Under the pieces are notes generated by a model, which ran no database searches, was not told where the DNA came from, and was given only the letters and a program-made list of their open reading frames with translations. A program made the position numbers and the translations under genes. Source: Calocera cornea HHB12733 (Eukaryota; Basidiomycota; Dacrymycetes; Dacrymycetales; Dacrymycetaceae). Taken from it: 64,000 nucleotides of DNA. Shown here in pieces: positions 1 to 11,552 of this stretch. Positions within the stretch are counted from its first letter, which is position 1. Each line of letters begins with the position of its first letter. The stretch is taken from positions 35,315 through 99,314 of the forward strand of contig KV424002.1 in the NCBI GenBank assembly GCA_001632435.1, in the 5' to 3' direction.

Positions 1-190
1 GATCCAGCGATGCGCCTTGCATCCAATAATGAGGGCGAGATCCCACGATGCACCTTGTGTCCAATGATGAGGGGGAGATCCTAAGTTATGCCATGCATCC
101 ACTGATGAGGGCAAGATCCAACGATGCGCCTTGTGTCCAATGATGAGGGTGAGGTCTCCTGTTGCGCCTTGTCCCCAATGAAGAGGGCCA
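1..190. repeat. 38-bp minisatellite, five units
   Basis: Five imperfect 38-bp units start at 1, 39, 77, 115 and 153. The shared core is GATCC, then a variable 4-6 bases, then GCGCCTTG(T/C), then CCAATGATGAGGG. The array begins at the window edge, so its true length is unknown. A degenerate relative (TGCCTTGCACCCCAGGATGA) lies near 331-350. Small ORFs on both strands across it are repeat artefacts. Confidence 0.85.
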
Positions 191-944
191 AGTCCTTGAG
201 AAGGAAGGGAGGTATAGACAATAGCGCGAGATCATGATAAGCGCCTCCTTGCAGAAGAAAACCGTGAGATCCCAAAGAGAGAGCCAGACTCTAGAAAGAG
301 ACATAGATCTAAGAAATTACCGGGTCCTGAGCAGTGCCTTGCACCCCAGGATGAGCGTGAGCTCCTAAGCAGAGGGCGCTGTATACAGAAGGGTGAGAGC
401 TTGATACTGGCGCATTCTATAGAAGGACGCGAGTTTCTGGGAAGAGCAAAGCATGTGGAGCTCTAAACATACCGTCAACTCCGTGCGGTGATAGCGCATC
501 TGATTGTGTGCAGTATCACTGGCGCAGTGTCCGTCGATGAGTCCATTCATCTCACGCGATTGACGTTCGCCGTAGGCTGCCGGCACACAATCATTGTCCG
601 TCCATCCATCATTATTGGAATACAACATGTCCGTCATGCCTTGGTGTCATCTAAGATGTTTACAGCGTAGGGACTACACATATCGTCGTTGAAGACCTCA
701 TCACGAGTCTGGGCCCAGACAACCGGTGCCACGCAGCAACCCGAGGCTCTCAACGCAGCTTTGTTTCAACATGCAGACCACTTCTCCAGCTTCCTCTTCA
801 GTGATACCGAATGGAAGGCACAGGTACGTGCAACCCAAACCGGTGCATGTTCTCGGTCGGTCGTCCCGTGGGATCCCTAACCAGCGACAGATTGCACATG
901 GTGGTGCTGTGGAGGACATTCGGTTATAGCATCGCTGCCGAATG
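191..944. other. intergenic, no supported gene
   Basis: Only short overlapping ORFs on both strands, none with recognisable composition or splice structure. One degenerate copy of the upstream 38-bp unit is present near 331-350. I see nothing else to annotate. Confidence 0.5.
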
Positions 945-2942
945 TCAGCATCTTAACACATGTGTAGCTAACCAATAGAGGCGTACCTGCACAGCTTCCA
1001 GTAAGGAAGGGTCACTGAGGAAGATACGGTACAAATCGCATCTTCCATCGACGTGTGTACACACATCTTTGCATACGGATGTTCGCGAGTTAAGGGCACG
1101 AATCGCCAGCAGGACAGAATCCCCGTGAAGCACACCGTGTACGTCTGGGGCCTCCGTATTGTTGACAATCTGGCGTAAGCGGCGAGTTTCGCCCTCGCTT
1201 AGATGAGCATATCTTGAAAGCTCAGCAAGCATCGTCTCCCATACATGTCGCGGTCGGTGCATCTGTGAGCTACCGTCCCACTCGGCCCCGACAACGACTA
1301 CATCAACACTCCTGTCACGGATGGACAGTGGTAAGCGTCGGTAGCTTGACACAATTTCTTCTCCAAGTTCGACCCAAGAGCAGAGTTTCCTCAGATGATC
1401 CATAACGGAGCCTCCCACACTCGGCGCTGCTTCCACAGCCCATCCACGATCAGGACCGACTGTGCTTCCTTCTCACGTAGCGTAAGTACCAATTGTCAGA
1501 GAATTGAGAAATACTCACCTGAGCAACGTGCCAGATATTGGCCGAGGCCAATCTCTTCATTTACCAACAGTTCCTCGAATATACCAAAACAGCGGATGTT
1601 AGGTCCCTGGTTCCTCTTAGACCAGTACACACAACTCCAAAGTAACTCGAGATGGCCATTAAGTATGTCCAGGGCCTCTCGAATGTACTTATCCTGATCC
1701 CCGGCCCCGTATGAGCAGAGATGGCAATGGTCCATTTGTGCCGTGGCCATGTGATTCTTCTCTGCATATAGCCACTCCGCTTGAAATGGTGGTGGACAGT
1801 GTGCTGCAGGATCCTCGCAATGTTGAATTATTCGTACCGAGCGATAAATCATCGATAGGATCTTGCCTAGCATATCGGCCCATGTCCGGAAGGTAGAGCT
1901 CGAGAAGACGCCAACCAAAGGGCCCTCGGAGGGATCCAGAAGCTTCCTCCATTTTGCTTCGGTGTGGGGCTTCTTCGATTCCTTTGCGTATTCCACGTGC
2001 GCTGTTATGTAGTCCACTGCCGCTTTTGGTAGGGCCACCAACTGACATCCCACCCTGGACGCAGGAGGATGGCTTGTCGGATCCCATCTCGAAAGCAATT
2101 CAGGAAGCGATGAACCACACAGCGACCCATGTTGGAGAATCTCGTCTTCTATGCAGACTACATCATTCCGAATGATGTACCGAACCACTCTCCTATAGAG
2201 CCCTGTCAGCGTGGCCCTCCACATTGAACAACCGAATTAACCATTTCAAGTCCGTGTGCATATCATCCCGTCTCCACGAATTCTGATGGGACATGTGTGA
2301 TTGCAGTAGACCCAAGATGTGACCAAGGAACTTGGCCCTGTCGGTGGTCTTGCATGTTTCCAGTCTTTGATTGGTTAGCTTTGTTGATGAATTTCAGGAC
2401 AAATGCTCACTGGTCATCAATACGCGCTTCCATTTTCGCGTAATCTACATCTGGAATACAAATGGCAGTCCTGGTCCATCGGATAGCCGGAGTAACTGTC
2501 GCGCTGATGGAGGTCCGCGCTGTTCCCACTGCCTCTCTATGAGTGACGTTCTCATACAACCCTATTGTGAAGACGCACCAGTCCGAACATTACAGGACAC
2601 AGGTAGCTTTCCCCCATACACCCTCTCAACGACCGGATCGACTACCTCGATACCGAAAAGGAAGGCGTTTCGATTGAGTTCAAGACGAGCGGTCGTGAAC
2701 ATCTGGCGACGAGTTCTCGTATCTCGATAATCTTCCATCAGCCGCGCGAGAGCCTTCAGCAGGTTCGGTCGGATCTCTGAGACCGACGGTATTGCCGCGG
2801 GCGCTTCAGCCATGCTGTTACATGCGGTTGTATTGTTTGCGAGGGCATGCTGCACACGGTCGAGGATGTCAGAGGCCAACCAAATCGCCTGCACAGAAGC
2901 CAACGGCACACTGCTGAAAGGAAGTTGAAGATTGATGGCCAT
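945..2942 (-). CDS. unrecognised multi-exon protein
   Basis: Minus-strand coding blocks lie at about 2942-2580, 2224-1505 and 1460-945. The last two join in frame across an intron of about 50 nt (donor GTGAGTATTT, acceptor GAGAAG), giving a junction read as LARCSG/STVGPD. The first block has an uncertain link to the second, so the 5' end may belong to a separate gene. The product is a soluble, helix-rich protein with a C-x2-C pair (HCHLCSYG) and no signal peptide or membrane segment. I recognise no family. The end is set by a stop at 945 and the start by MAINLQLP at 2942, both tentative. It lies downstream of, and in the same direction as, the PIF1-like helicase gene. Confidence 0.45.
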
Positions 2943-3415
2943 ACTCCGGTATGGGTATTGAGAGGACAGATGTGGTCCGTGGTAGGGTTGTAAACATGTA
3001 GGATGGCGCGGTACCCAACCCATGAACACGATTGTCCCCTCTCCTCAGGCTGGTCCCTCTGTTTACGAGCCCTCTGCGCGTGACGTTGCGGAGCCTTTCC
3101 ACGCGAGCGGATGTCAGCAAAGTCTGGTGGCACAGGCTGTGCCGACACAGCCTTTCGCGTATGCTTCTCTCCTGATCTGCGGGCTACAATCGCTCGATAA
3201 CGCAACAGCACTCTTCGGCGCCATTCTACATCTGGTGGCTATTGTTATCGAATCCTCGGGAATACAAACGGTCTGGTACCAGTATTATTTCTACATTACA
3301 GCCCGTCTCTGGAGCCTGGGCACTTCTCTAGTGTTGTGTTAAACTCAATCACGCCCGGGTCTGCAAAGATCTGTCGAGCACAGTGAGATTAGTGAGAAGA
3401 CCTCGGGGCGGCAAG

Positions 3416-5661
3416 TTATCGACTTGCGCTTCCCAGCGGTACGGTTTCAGTCTCCACACATTCCAATTCAACGCCCCTGGAGAATGCAGAGTAGCTTTGA
3501 CCTGCCGAAAGTCAGCCTATTGAGCGGAACTTGAGGTTGATCGCGTACCTCTTTCGAATGCTCGCCGAACATCAACCTTGATGCGTTCAAGGGTCAAGCC
3601 TTGGGCAGCATGGATCGTGAATGCATACCCGAGGACCAGCGGCACCTACACATCATATCAGTAACACAGAGTTTGCAGCGCTGGCTACCTGTTCGCACCT
3701 GTCGTCGATTCCCAATCAACTTCCGTTTCCTGCCGTTGAACCTCTTCCGCCAAACCTCCCAATCCTGCAGCTGCACAAGGACAGTGGTCGCCTCTCGACC
3801 CGCAATAGCATTAAATTCGACGATTGGAAACACTTTACCCAAATCATCGACATCGCTTGGGCCGAGTTTCCAATTGGTGACCGGTGGTGGAGGCATTAAT
3901 TCGTCGGGTTCGAACTGGTCAATACTTTGATTGCGGAGCTTCCACATCTCCTTCGTTGTGAAGCCGCGAACTGTCCCAAAGCGACCTTTCACAAGACCAT
4001 CGTGCAGCGGAATGTTTCTCAGCAAGCATACAACAGCACCGACTTTCAGGATGAGGACAGGTAGAGCTCTCTCCTCGTTGAAGAGTGTTTCTCTTTCACG
4101 TCTGGAGCAGCCGCACGGCTCGTCCCATGTGTCGACAGCTCGATAAACCACTTGGACGCCGGGTAGATTGGAGATGCGAGTCATATTCGCAGCGTTTGCG
4201 GGATGGCGATGTGTGTGTCTATCCCATATTAAGGTTATCAATATGTTGACATCATGGCCCTGCGTGCCACTTACAATTGGGTCGGGTACACCCCTTTGGG
4301 ATAAGTGACTGGCCGAGTGAGTCGGGCCAAGAGTTCCCTCGATTTCTCTGATAGCACACCGTATCGCATCTCTCGTAACATATTGAGGTATTCTGCAAAG
4401 TCTCTCAGTGGATGGCTCGACTTCTACTACCGATTTACTTACCATTTTGGGCTTGGCGATGAATAATGGTTAGGGCGACTTGATGATCAAATATACGATT
4501 CCAGCACTTTGCCTTGAATGCATATGGGCAATAAGCGGCTCGTTCTTCGCGCGTTTGTTCCTCGTCCACCGGTGGTAGTTGAAAGAAGTCACCGCAGAAG
4601 ACGAGCTGCGTAGTGAGGTCAGGATAATCGAGTGTAGACCAAGATACGGACTGACCTGAATGCCTCCAAAGGGCGCTCGCCGCCCTCGGAGACGTTGTGC
4701 CAAGCTATCAAGAAGGTCCAATGTATCGCACGAGAGAAGCGACACTGGATGCTGTCCGTCAGTATGCCGCTCTATGACATGGACGTGACTTTGATACCTT
4801 CGTCCAGGAAAAGGAGCTCGACATCCCGCCAGCGGGCGTAACAGTCCGGATCCCCTCGTATCTGTGGGAGTAGTTCGTTTGCTGACTCGTCCCCTGTTCC
4901 TATTCCCGACCATTGGTTTATCGTTCCTCCTCCAATGATCAGTCCCGAGTGGTGCGTGGTCGCGGTGACGGCGACGGCGCCCGGCGCCCGATGAGCATTC
5001 ATGGCGATCAGTTCTCGGAGCAGCGCCGACTTTCCACATCCTGCGAAAGCCCGGCATCAGCACGATCTCATGGGCATACTCGTGTGCCGCACTCACCTGC
5101 GGGCCCCGTGAAGAACACACTTTTCCCGCTCTGCACAAGGCCGGTAACATACTTCTGTTCATTGGTCCACTGGATCGATGGAGCGACCGGCACTGACACA
5201 AACGGAACAACGATGGCCTTCTCCGGGACGGACTTAGGTGCTTCTCTAGAAGCCCCGGGGGGCAATCGGACTTGTTGGGCGGATTGTGGTTGGTACCGTA
5301 CGACGACGCGTGAAGCTTGGAGGTTCGTGATCTTCTCCCCAGGCACCTGCGGTGCAGCATTGGTGCACGCCCGTATCAAGGGAGCGGTTCGTGTAGGCAC
5401 GAGGATGGGCGTCTCCGAGGGAGAGCCTTTGGGGAAAGGGGGTTGCGTGTCGATCGGCGGGTGTATGCTCTGGTCGACATCCTTCAGGGCTGATGACCAG
5501 TCCAACGGCGCGTGGCGAGCGGATGCCGGTCGAGGGAGAAAGCCAGGGCTCGATTGGAGTCGCCACCAATCAATCTTCACATGTGTATCATCGGTGTTTT
5601 GCTGTATTAGCATGAGAAGCGGCCAAAGGCGGTAGATATACCCATGACGGTGTCGAGTCAA
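3416..5661 (-). CDS. PIF1-like ATP-dependent DNA helicase
   Basis: Superfamily 1B helicase of the PIF1 group, expected to unwind DNA 5'-3' (function from family knowledge). The sequence shows the Walker A region split by an intron (FFTGPAG / [10 protein letters not shown] near 5100-5030), the following motif Ia ([16 protein letters not shown]), a Walker B variant (LLFLDE near 4810), the motif V region ([13 protein letters not shown] near 4040), and motif VI. Motif VI is intact when the last intron is placed with donor GTACGC at 3548 and acceptor GCAG before 3501: [14 protein letters not shown] continues to [17 protein letters not shown] and stops at 3416. At least five introns are needed. The N-terminal 150 residues are low complexity and the start at 5661 is a guess. 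No Rep/HUH nuclease is fused, so this looks like a stand-alone gene rather than a Helitron. Confidence 0.8.
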
Positions 5662-5874
5662 CCTGACTCTCCACTGGCCCTCGGAGACCCATCATAACTT
5701 GCCCAAAATATGCTTCCGGGTGGCGTCACGCCTACCAGTCGACAGCCGTGAGCTGGGTGTTGTCGCCGACGACCTTCCGACCTTCCGACCTTCCCACTAC
5801 ATTACATTCATTATCAAAGTGCTTCACACTTCGGCATATTGTCTCCTTAGAGAGGGCGGCTGTTGCCGAGCAGC

Positions 5875-8800
5875 ATGACGACCAATGCTCAAACAACATC
5901 CTACGATCCTGTCATACGCTTCAGATCGTCGGGCCCGCGCATTGCTCCTGACGGTCCTCGCATCCGAGAACTCGCCCACACGCACATCCCCGAGTTCGTT
6001 CAGAAGACGTACGACGTGCTGATTCACTTCTGGAACCTGAACCCTACTGCGAATACACTGAATGTTGACGTGCTAAAGGAGGGCTTGATAAGGAAGAGCC
6101 GCCTCCTGGTCCGCCCCTCAAATGCAGAACGTAGCAGTGCATTGATCTCACGACACCCATAGAATCCCTACATCCGTTTCTATTACTTTATCTCCCTCAG
6201 CTATCGGCATCCGCGCGTGCTGGAAGCGGCTATCCAAGGTGTCTTCGACGAGTGCGAACTGCTGTGGCAGCGGAACATTCGTCCACCGCTGCTCAGTTCC
6301 GCCGCCGGATTAGACTTGGACTGTCTACCAGCAGGTTACTTTGTCGGTCTGAACTTTCTTGAATGGAAGCCACGACTTGCTTGTCCGAAGCCCAACATGG
6401 TCGATGACGAGGGGGGGTTGAGTCTATGGGCTGATGTGCAGGGGAAACGGCAACAGGTTGTTGTCCCGCCTCAGGATGTATTGCGCCTGCTGTATGGCCA
6501 ATTGGCCGTGTCGATGCTGGAGGGGCTCGGAGTTGCCCCATCTGTGTCAGACCAAGGCGAGGAGCACAAGGCACAAGTTCAAAAGAGGCTGCATACGGTG
6601 AAAGTTCTTTGGGTGAGTAGGCTTGTGGTGGATACTCCAATGGATCTGACTTTCGTCAGGACACAATTCATGAGACGGCACAGTTACTCGGCCTTGACGT
6701 TTGGCCGGCAAACCTTCAGCTGCGGCTTGTGAGAGATATACGCTATGCGGCAGAAGGCTGTATTCTTCAATCGCTCTCTCCAGAAGACACCATCCTGAAC
6801 GGGCGGCGCACACCGCAAATCTTCCGGTTTTACGCGCTCGGGCGTCTGCCCGCATTATACAGTAATGTTCCGTCCGGTATCCGATCCAAGTGGGATCCGA
6901 CCCACTGGTTCGAAGAAGACAAGCCCGAGATTGATCGACAGTCATCCGACTACGTTTATCAATTGATATTCTCCCAGTACTCGCCTTCCATCCTGATGAG
7001 CACATTGGTTGATCCGCAATGGGTTCTACCTGCCTCAAAGGATAGCATGGAGCTTTACCTTCTCTATGCGACGGATCATTTGGTACGCCCATTTCCCAGG
7101 CTCAATCTGCGCCGGATGTAATGCTGACAATCTGCTTCGTAGACAGCCTTTCTCCTGCATTGCAAGATAGCTTCCACTATGCCAGTACGACCGATAACAA
7201 GCCTTCTCGTTGAGATTCTCGATAACCTCAACAAACTCGTTGAAGGCACAGAAGTGCAGATACCTATTCCAGTCAATCTATTGGTTTTCGGCGACACTCC
7301 GCTACTATCAACCGAGAGGTGTCCGTACGTTGATGGAATAGACCGTCATCTTCCAGGCAATATTCCATGGCAGCTATGGAGAGAAAAGCTGGAACCGTGC
7401 TTTCACCCGGCACAGAGAGACCCGGAAATACAAGAGAACTGCATTCGAATGGCTTGTATGTTCCTTGTAAGCCCATCCACAAGTTGGTCCCACCCTTGCT
7501 GATGTCGCACAGGGCACTTTCTATACGGCTTACAGCCTCCAAGACTATGCATCTGCCCCTGCACAGATGCACGAAGACGCCCTCCGTGCACTGAAGCACA
7601 TTCATGCGCTGGTCCATCGAGACTTCCAAACTCTCCGCTATGTGCTCCCCGATGTGAGGCAGATTCCTGCATTCGTTCGACAGCAAGTCCGTCAAGCATA
7701 CGGATACACCGGTCGAGTGATCAGGAAGGACATGATCCAACAAGTGAAGCGCTCCTATTATGAGATCACCCCGAATCGAAATCACGATGGAAGCAAAGGC
7801 CTTCCGAACGGAACAAGCACCTTGCTGAACTCGCGCGGGGACGATAACGCCAGGAGAAGCAAACCAGACGTCCTTCCGCCCGTCTTGTCGGATAAAGAGC
7901 CCCCGGGCCCAGCGCCAGAGGAAAACCAAGTTCTCGATATCGAACAACACAATTCGGTGATTGGAACCCAATCGACGCCTGCGGCCGATTCGGCAATAGA
8001 CGATCCGGGCTGGAATTCGAACGCCGACGCATCGCAGACTGCAGGGATTCACGCTGGCAAAGATGCTGTTGATCATAACGCACCAGAAAACGACGATGCT
8101 GATGTTCTCGCAAACGAAGCACGCCCGGTTACTGCGCACGCAAGTCAGCCCCCTGGCACCACAGCGTCCACGACCTCGCTCGAGCCTGCGCAAGAACACC
8201 TGTCGACTGTTGAGCGGCCCAGGAAACGTCGACGAAGGTCCAGTACCTCTTCCAGTCAACGGAATGATGGCGACGATAACCTCCGAGTCATCGCCGTTCG
8301 CAATCCCAAGCCGAATAGCACAGTGGGGGAGGTATCCCATACCATTCCTGTTCAAGATGATCCACGTCGACGGGTGCTCCAATGGTACTACGCAGGTGCC
8401 GATTTCGAGACGCCCATCTGGATCTCCCTCAAGATCGTGCACATGCGACCGAAGGAGAAAGTAAAGCTGTACGACCCAAAGCTAGGTGCAAAGGCTTGGC
8501 GACTATTCGATGCCGTCGTCCTTCACCCACTGGAAGTGACCGCTGCACTAGTTCGTCGCTGGGGATGGGTGGTAACGAGATGGGAAAATGAGTGCAGCGT
8601 CATGGTATGTACGCTTTGGACCATAATGTGTGTCATCTGATGCTAGGGTCTGTAGCTTTGCCACGGCATATACAGGTGTCAGCGCTGCCAAGGAACTAGG
8701 CATCCAGAGAAACGTTGCGCGAAGCATCGGGGCAAGAACTCAATCAAATCCTTTGGCGCATCACCACCACGCAAGCACCGCGATTTTGTCGTTGTACAAG

Positions 8801-9219
8801 AGACCACCCAACTTACCGCCGTGTTGCCGAGGTGCAATGTAATCATACCATGGCACCGGTACACAGAGATATGCGTGGACATACCGACAGAACACTGTCT
8901 GTCCTGCTCCGACCATGGGTACGAGTGCTGGTGGTGCATGGAAGATTTGAAAGGCAGTATGGCAATCTGTTTCAGGACGGATAGCTCAGGCTAAAGTAGG
9001 AATGCAACAGTTCCTACAACGGAATACGTCAAGCCACTGTCGATATGGATAGAGGGAGAACGTCCGAGCAATGCGACTCTCTTCACCCGACTTTGCGAAC
9101 TGCACGGGCAGAAATGGGAGCGACCTCCGCCGAGAAAGATACGAGCAGAAGTGAAAAGGTTGAAGAACTCGAGCGAAGAGCAGGATGAACTGGAAGAGGA
9201 TGACGAGGGCGCTGATTGA
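5875..9219 (+). CDS. unrecognised large protein with two C-terminal cysteine clusters
   Basis: Starts at ATG 5875 (MTTNAQTTSYD) and runs through several exons: 5875-about 6110, about 6195-6611, 6660-7080, 7141-about 7470, about 7540-8604, 8656-8956 and 9011-9219. The junctions 8604/8656 and 8956/9011 keep frame. The N-terminal half is globular and unrecognised. The middle is acidic/Ser-rich with a nuclear-localisation-like run (RPRKRRRRSS, about 8215-8245). The C-terminal part has cluster one, C-x4-C-x5-C-x2-C-x9-C-x2-H (around 8593-8740), and cluster two, ending C-x2-C-x6-C-x2-C (around 8900-8945). It ends in an acidic tail (EEDDEGAD). Chromatin or nucleic-acid binding is plausible from the NLS and clusters, but that is inference. 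Confidence 0.6.
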
Positions 9220-9740
9220 CGAAGTTCCAGGAAGTGATTGAGGCAGCAGAGGGATGTTAAAGAACTCGCTTTCTCAGGTCCCCAAGAATGAACAAGACAT
9301 TTCGAGTGCTGTAACGATCCTGGCTCACTTGTATCATTAGTTGGGTATTTAACTAACACGTTAGAGGTGGTATCATGTAGCGGGGTGCTGTTTCGGCGGC
9401 TTTCATAACCAAAACCGGTTTTGATCCGATGGTAAGGAGGAACCCGCGGCACGGAAGTAGTGCACAAGATTGCGAGTGCCAAGTGGATGGCATTGATGGT
9501 CAGACGCGAGATGCATGCATATTGGGCTGTCCTAGAGCAAAGAGATGGGATCGCCCTATAGCCACGTAGACTCCCGTGATGCTTGTCGGAATGTAGAAAG
9601 GAACACAGCACCAGGGAGGAAGCGGAGTCATCTGTCCGCGCGACGCGTCTCTCCCCTCGACGCGTCTCTCTGCTCTGCCCACCTATCTCTGGAACAGCCT
9701 CAGGCACTTAAACTACTCGTTGCTAAGAATCTGGGACATA
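9220..9740. other. intergenic gap before RAD1
   Basis: The gap separates the preceding unrecognised gene from RAD1. Long minus-strand frames here lack coding character. I see no RNA gene or repeat. The RAD1 promoter should lie in the last 200 bases. Confidence 0.5.
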
Positions 9741-11110
9741 ATGCCAGTAAATAGGTCGTTCCGTTGGTCGGGGAAACTTCTAACGGACAACAGGGCTTCC
9801 GAGCGAAAGCATCAGACACATTTGTAATGGCGAGAATCCTCAGCACCGTCTTTTGGGATGGCGCGGAAGTGAGTGGTCTTGATGAAGCGCATATACCCTG
9901 TTGGCTCATATGCAAGGATCATAGAAGGCTAGTTGTTGTATCTCTTCGGATGGTATGCAGTTGGCGGTAACGGAAGGGACTTCTGTGTATGGTAAGTAGC
10001 TGGCAGAAGTTGCTCTGGGGTTGCTGACATACATCCAGCAAGTATAAATGTCAAGAAGAACTGCTTTGAGAGTTTCGCATACCACCTCTTCCAGAAGCAT
10101 GGGGACGGGGAGACAAGGCTACGCCTTCCCGTATTCTTCTCAGTGCTGGACAGTGTGGGTAGTGCGGGAGGGATTAGGCGCCCAAACCGAGGGATGACTC
10201 AGTTCCTTCAAGAATACGACATCGGAACAATGAGCCACGACTCGCTGCTGAAGTGGCTGGGAAGGAGTGAGAAGACTACCTTGCATCTTTCCTGGGACGG
10301 ACTGGGCTACGACATGGAGCTAACATTGTGAGCTTAGTGTTTATGGGAAGTGTGATCTTACTAAAGATGGAATGGTAGGAAGGCACCGGGTTGGCCGCGA
10401 GCCACGTTCCGGTTCCCCATGCTCCCCACCATTGTGGCTCCTAATGCCCTCAAATTTGCCGGCAAGAACCTGTGAGTGACGCAATTGAATCTACGCATAT
10501 GTCACAAGCCCTGATATAACGGCTGTCAGCACAGCCAGATTCGTGATTGACTCGACGAAGCTTGTCGATGCCCTTGGGCTGCTGAGAGAAGAGTGCTCGG
10601 AAGTCGTGATTTCGTGTCATATTCCGACTGAAGACGAATCCGACAAGGCTTCTGGCAACTCAGATGACCCGGACGAAATAGAGTCATTCGATTTCTCTCC
10701 TTCGGTTTTCGTGAGAGCACAACCTCATGGACAGCCTAAGCACCGCGTGAGTCGAGGTCTGCAGTACCAAGGGTATGCAATGCTGACGGCAACATACAGC
10801 TGTTTGTCGAGATGAAACGGGATGAGTTCGACTCTCTGATTGTAATTAGACCTATCTCTTACTCGTGCGTCTACACCATTCCCCAAGGGCCAGGAGTTTA
10901 CTTATAGGCATCAGGTACAACCGCCTCCAGCTATATCACGCCTACGATGCTCTGAAGAAGGGCCGGAAGGCTATTATGCAAATTGACGATACAGGGTGCC
11001 TCTCCATCAAGATAGACATACCATACCCACGGCAGACAATCGTTCGCTGTGGGGATCTCCATCTCTTCCACGGCAAAGGTGTATTCGAGCTGCTCCTGGC
11101 GCCCATGTAG
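9741..11110 (+). CDS. RAD1: RAD1/Rec1 subunit of the 9-1-1 checkpoint clamp
   Basis: Rad1 forms the PCNA-like 9-1-1 ring with Rad9 and Hus1, which is loaded at DNA damage (family knowledge). Exons 9741-9746, 9794-9868, 9925-9991, 10039-10327, 10379-10471, 10530-10746, 10800-10864 and 10915-11110 join in frame to 335 residues, close to the usual Rad1 length. Visible signatures in order are FVMARILSTVFWDGAEKASC, SSDGMQLAVTE, FFSVLDSVGS (first sliding-clamp fold), FVIDSTKLVDALGLLREE, and the C-terminal fold YNRLQLYHAYDALKKGRKA with DDTGCLSIKI. Introns are 45-56 nt and the first has a perfect CTAAC branch site. The first exon codes only for Met-Pro, so the start is the least certain part. The family assignment rests on the pattern of conserved positions rather than a search. 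Confidence 0.82.
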
Positions 11111-11552
11111 GGATAGGAGAATGAGGCGAAGGACTCTGGGCACAAACTCTGGGGAGGGGTGAGGAGGAGATCGGGAACGGCTCATGGAGGAAGGCTAATG
11201 CGGCTACAAATGCCGAAAGCTGCTGTGCAAGGAAATTGACCTACTACATACTACAACGAAGAACTCGAACGCGTCTATTCAATGACAATTTGTACGCTAT
11301 AAGATGACATAATGACTCTGCCCGCCCTGTATGGTTCAACTCTATCAGACCTCGGCATTTTTGGCTTAGGTTCTGGCGGGTAGTAGCAACTCCGCATGGT
11401 GTTCGGATACTGCAGGAGAGATACCGACCGGGAGTTAATGCTTATTGCGGCAAATGCAATTCCCATCTACTAGTACGGAGATGACCTCCAACTCTTGTGT
11501 TCCCAGAAGGTCCTTAGAGGCGTCGACGATAATATCAATAACCTTAAGCAAG
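11111..11552. other. intergenic gap at the 3' side of the Plavaka gene, with CTAC motifs
   Basis: No gene. Two CTAC motifs exactly 10 bp apart (11241 and 11251, in CCTACTACATACTACAAC) may be the remains of a subterminal array of the neighbouring transposon, matching in spacing and opposite in orientation to the GTAG array at 15146-15249. RAD1 ends at 11110 and the transposase ends at 11553, so the two genes converge. Confidence 0.4.

Noticed and set aside
3349..3501. Alternative end of the PIF1 gene at 3349 lacking motif VI
   Set aside because: Reading the last exon in phase 0 loses the helicase motif; with the one-base phase required by the donor, motif VI ([10 protein letters not shown]) appears and the stop is at 3416.
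3416..5661. Helitron (RepHel) transposon
   Set aside because: Only helicase motifs are present; no HUH Rep motif and no Helitron-type hairpin end was seen.
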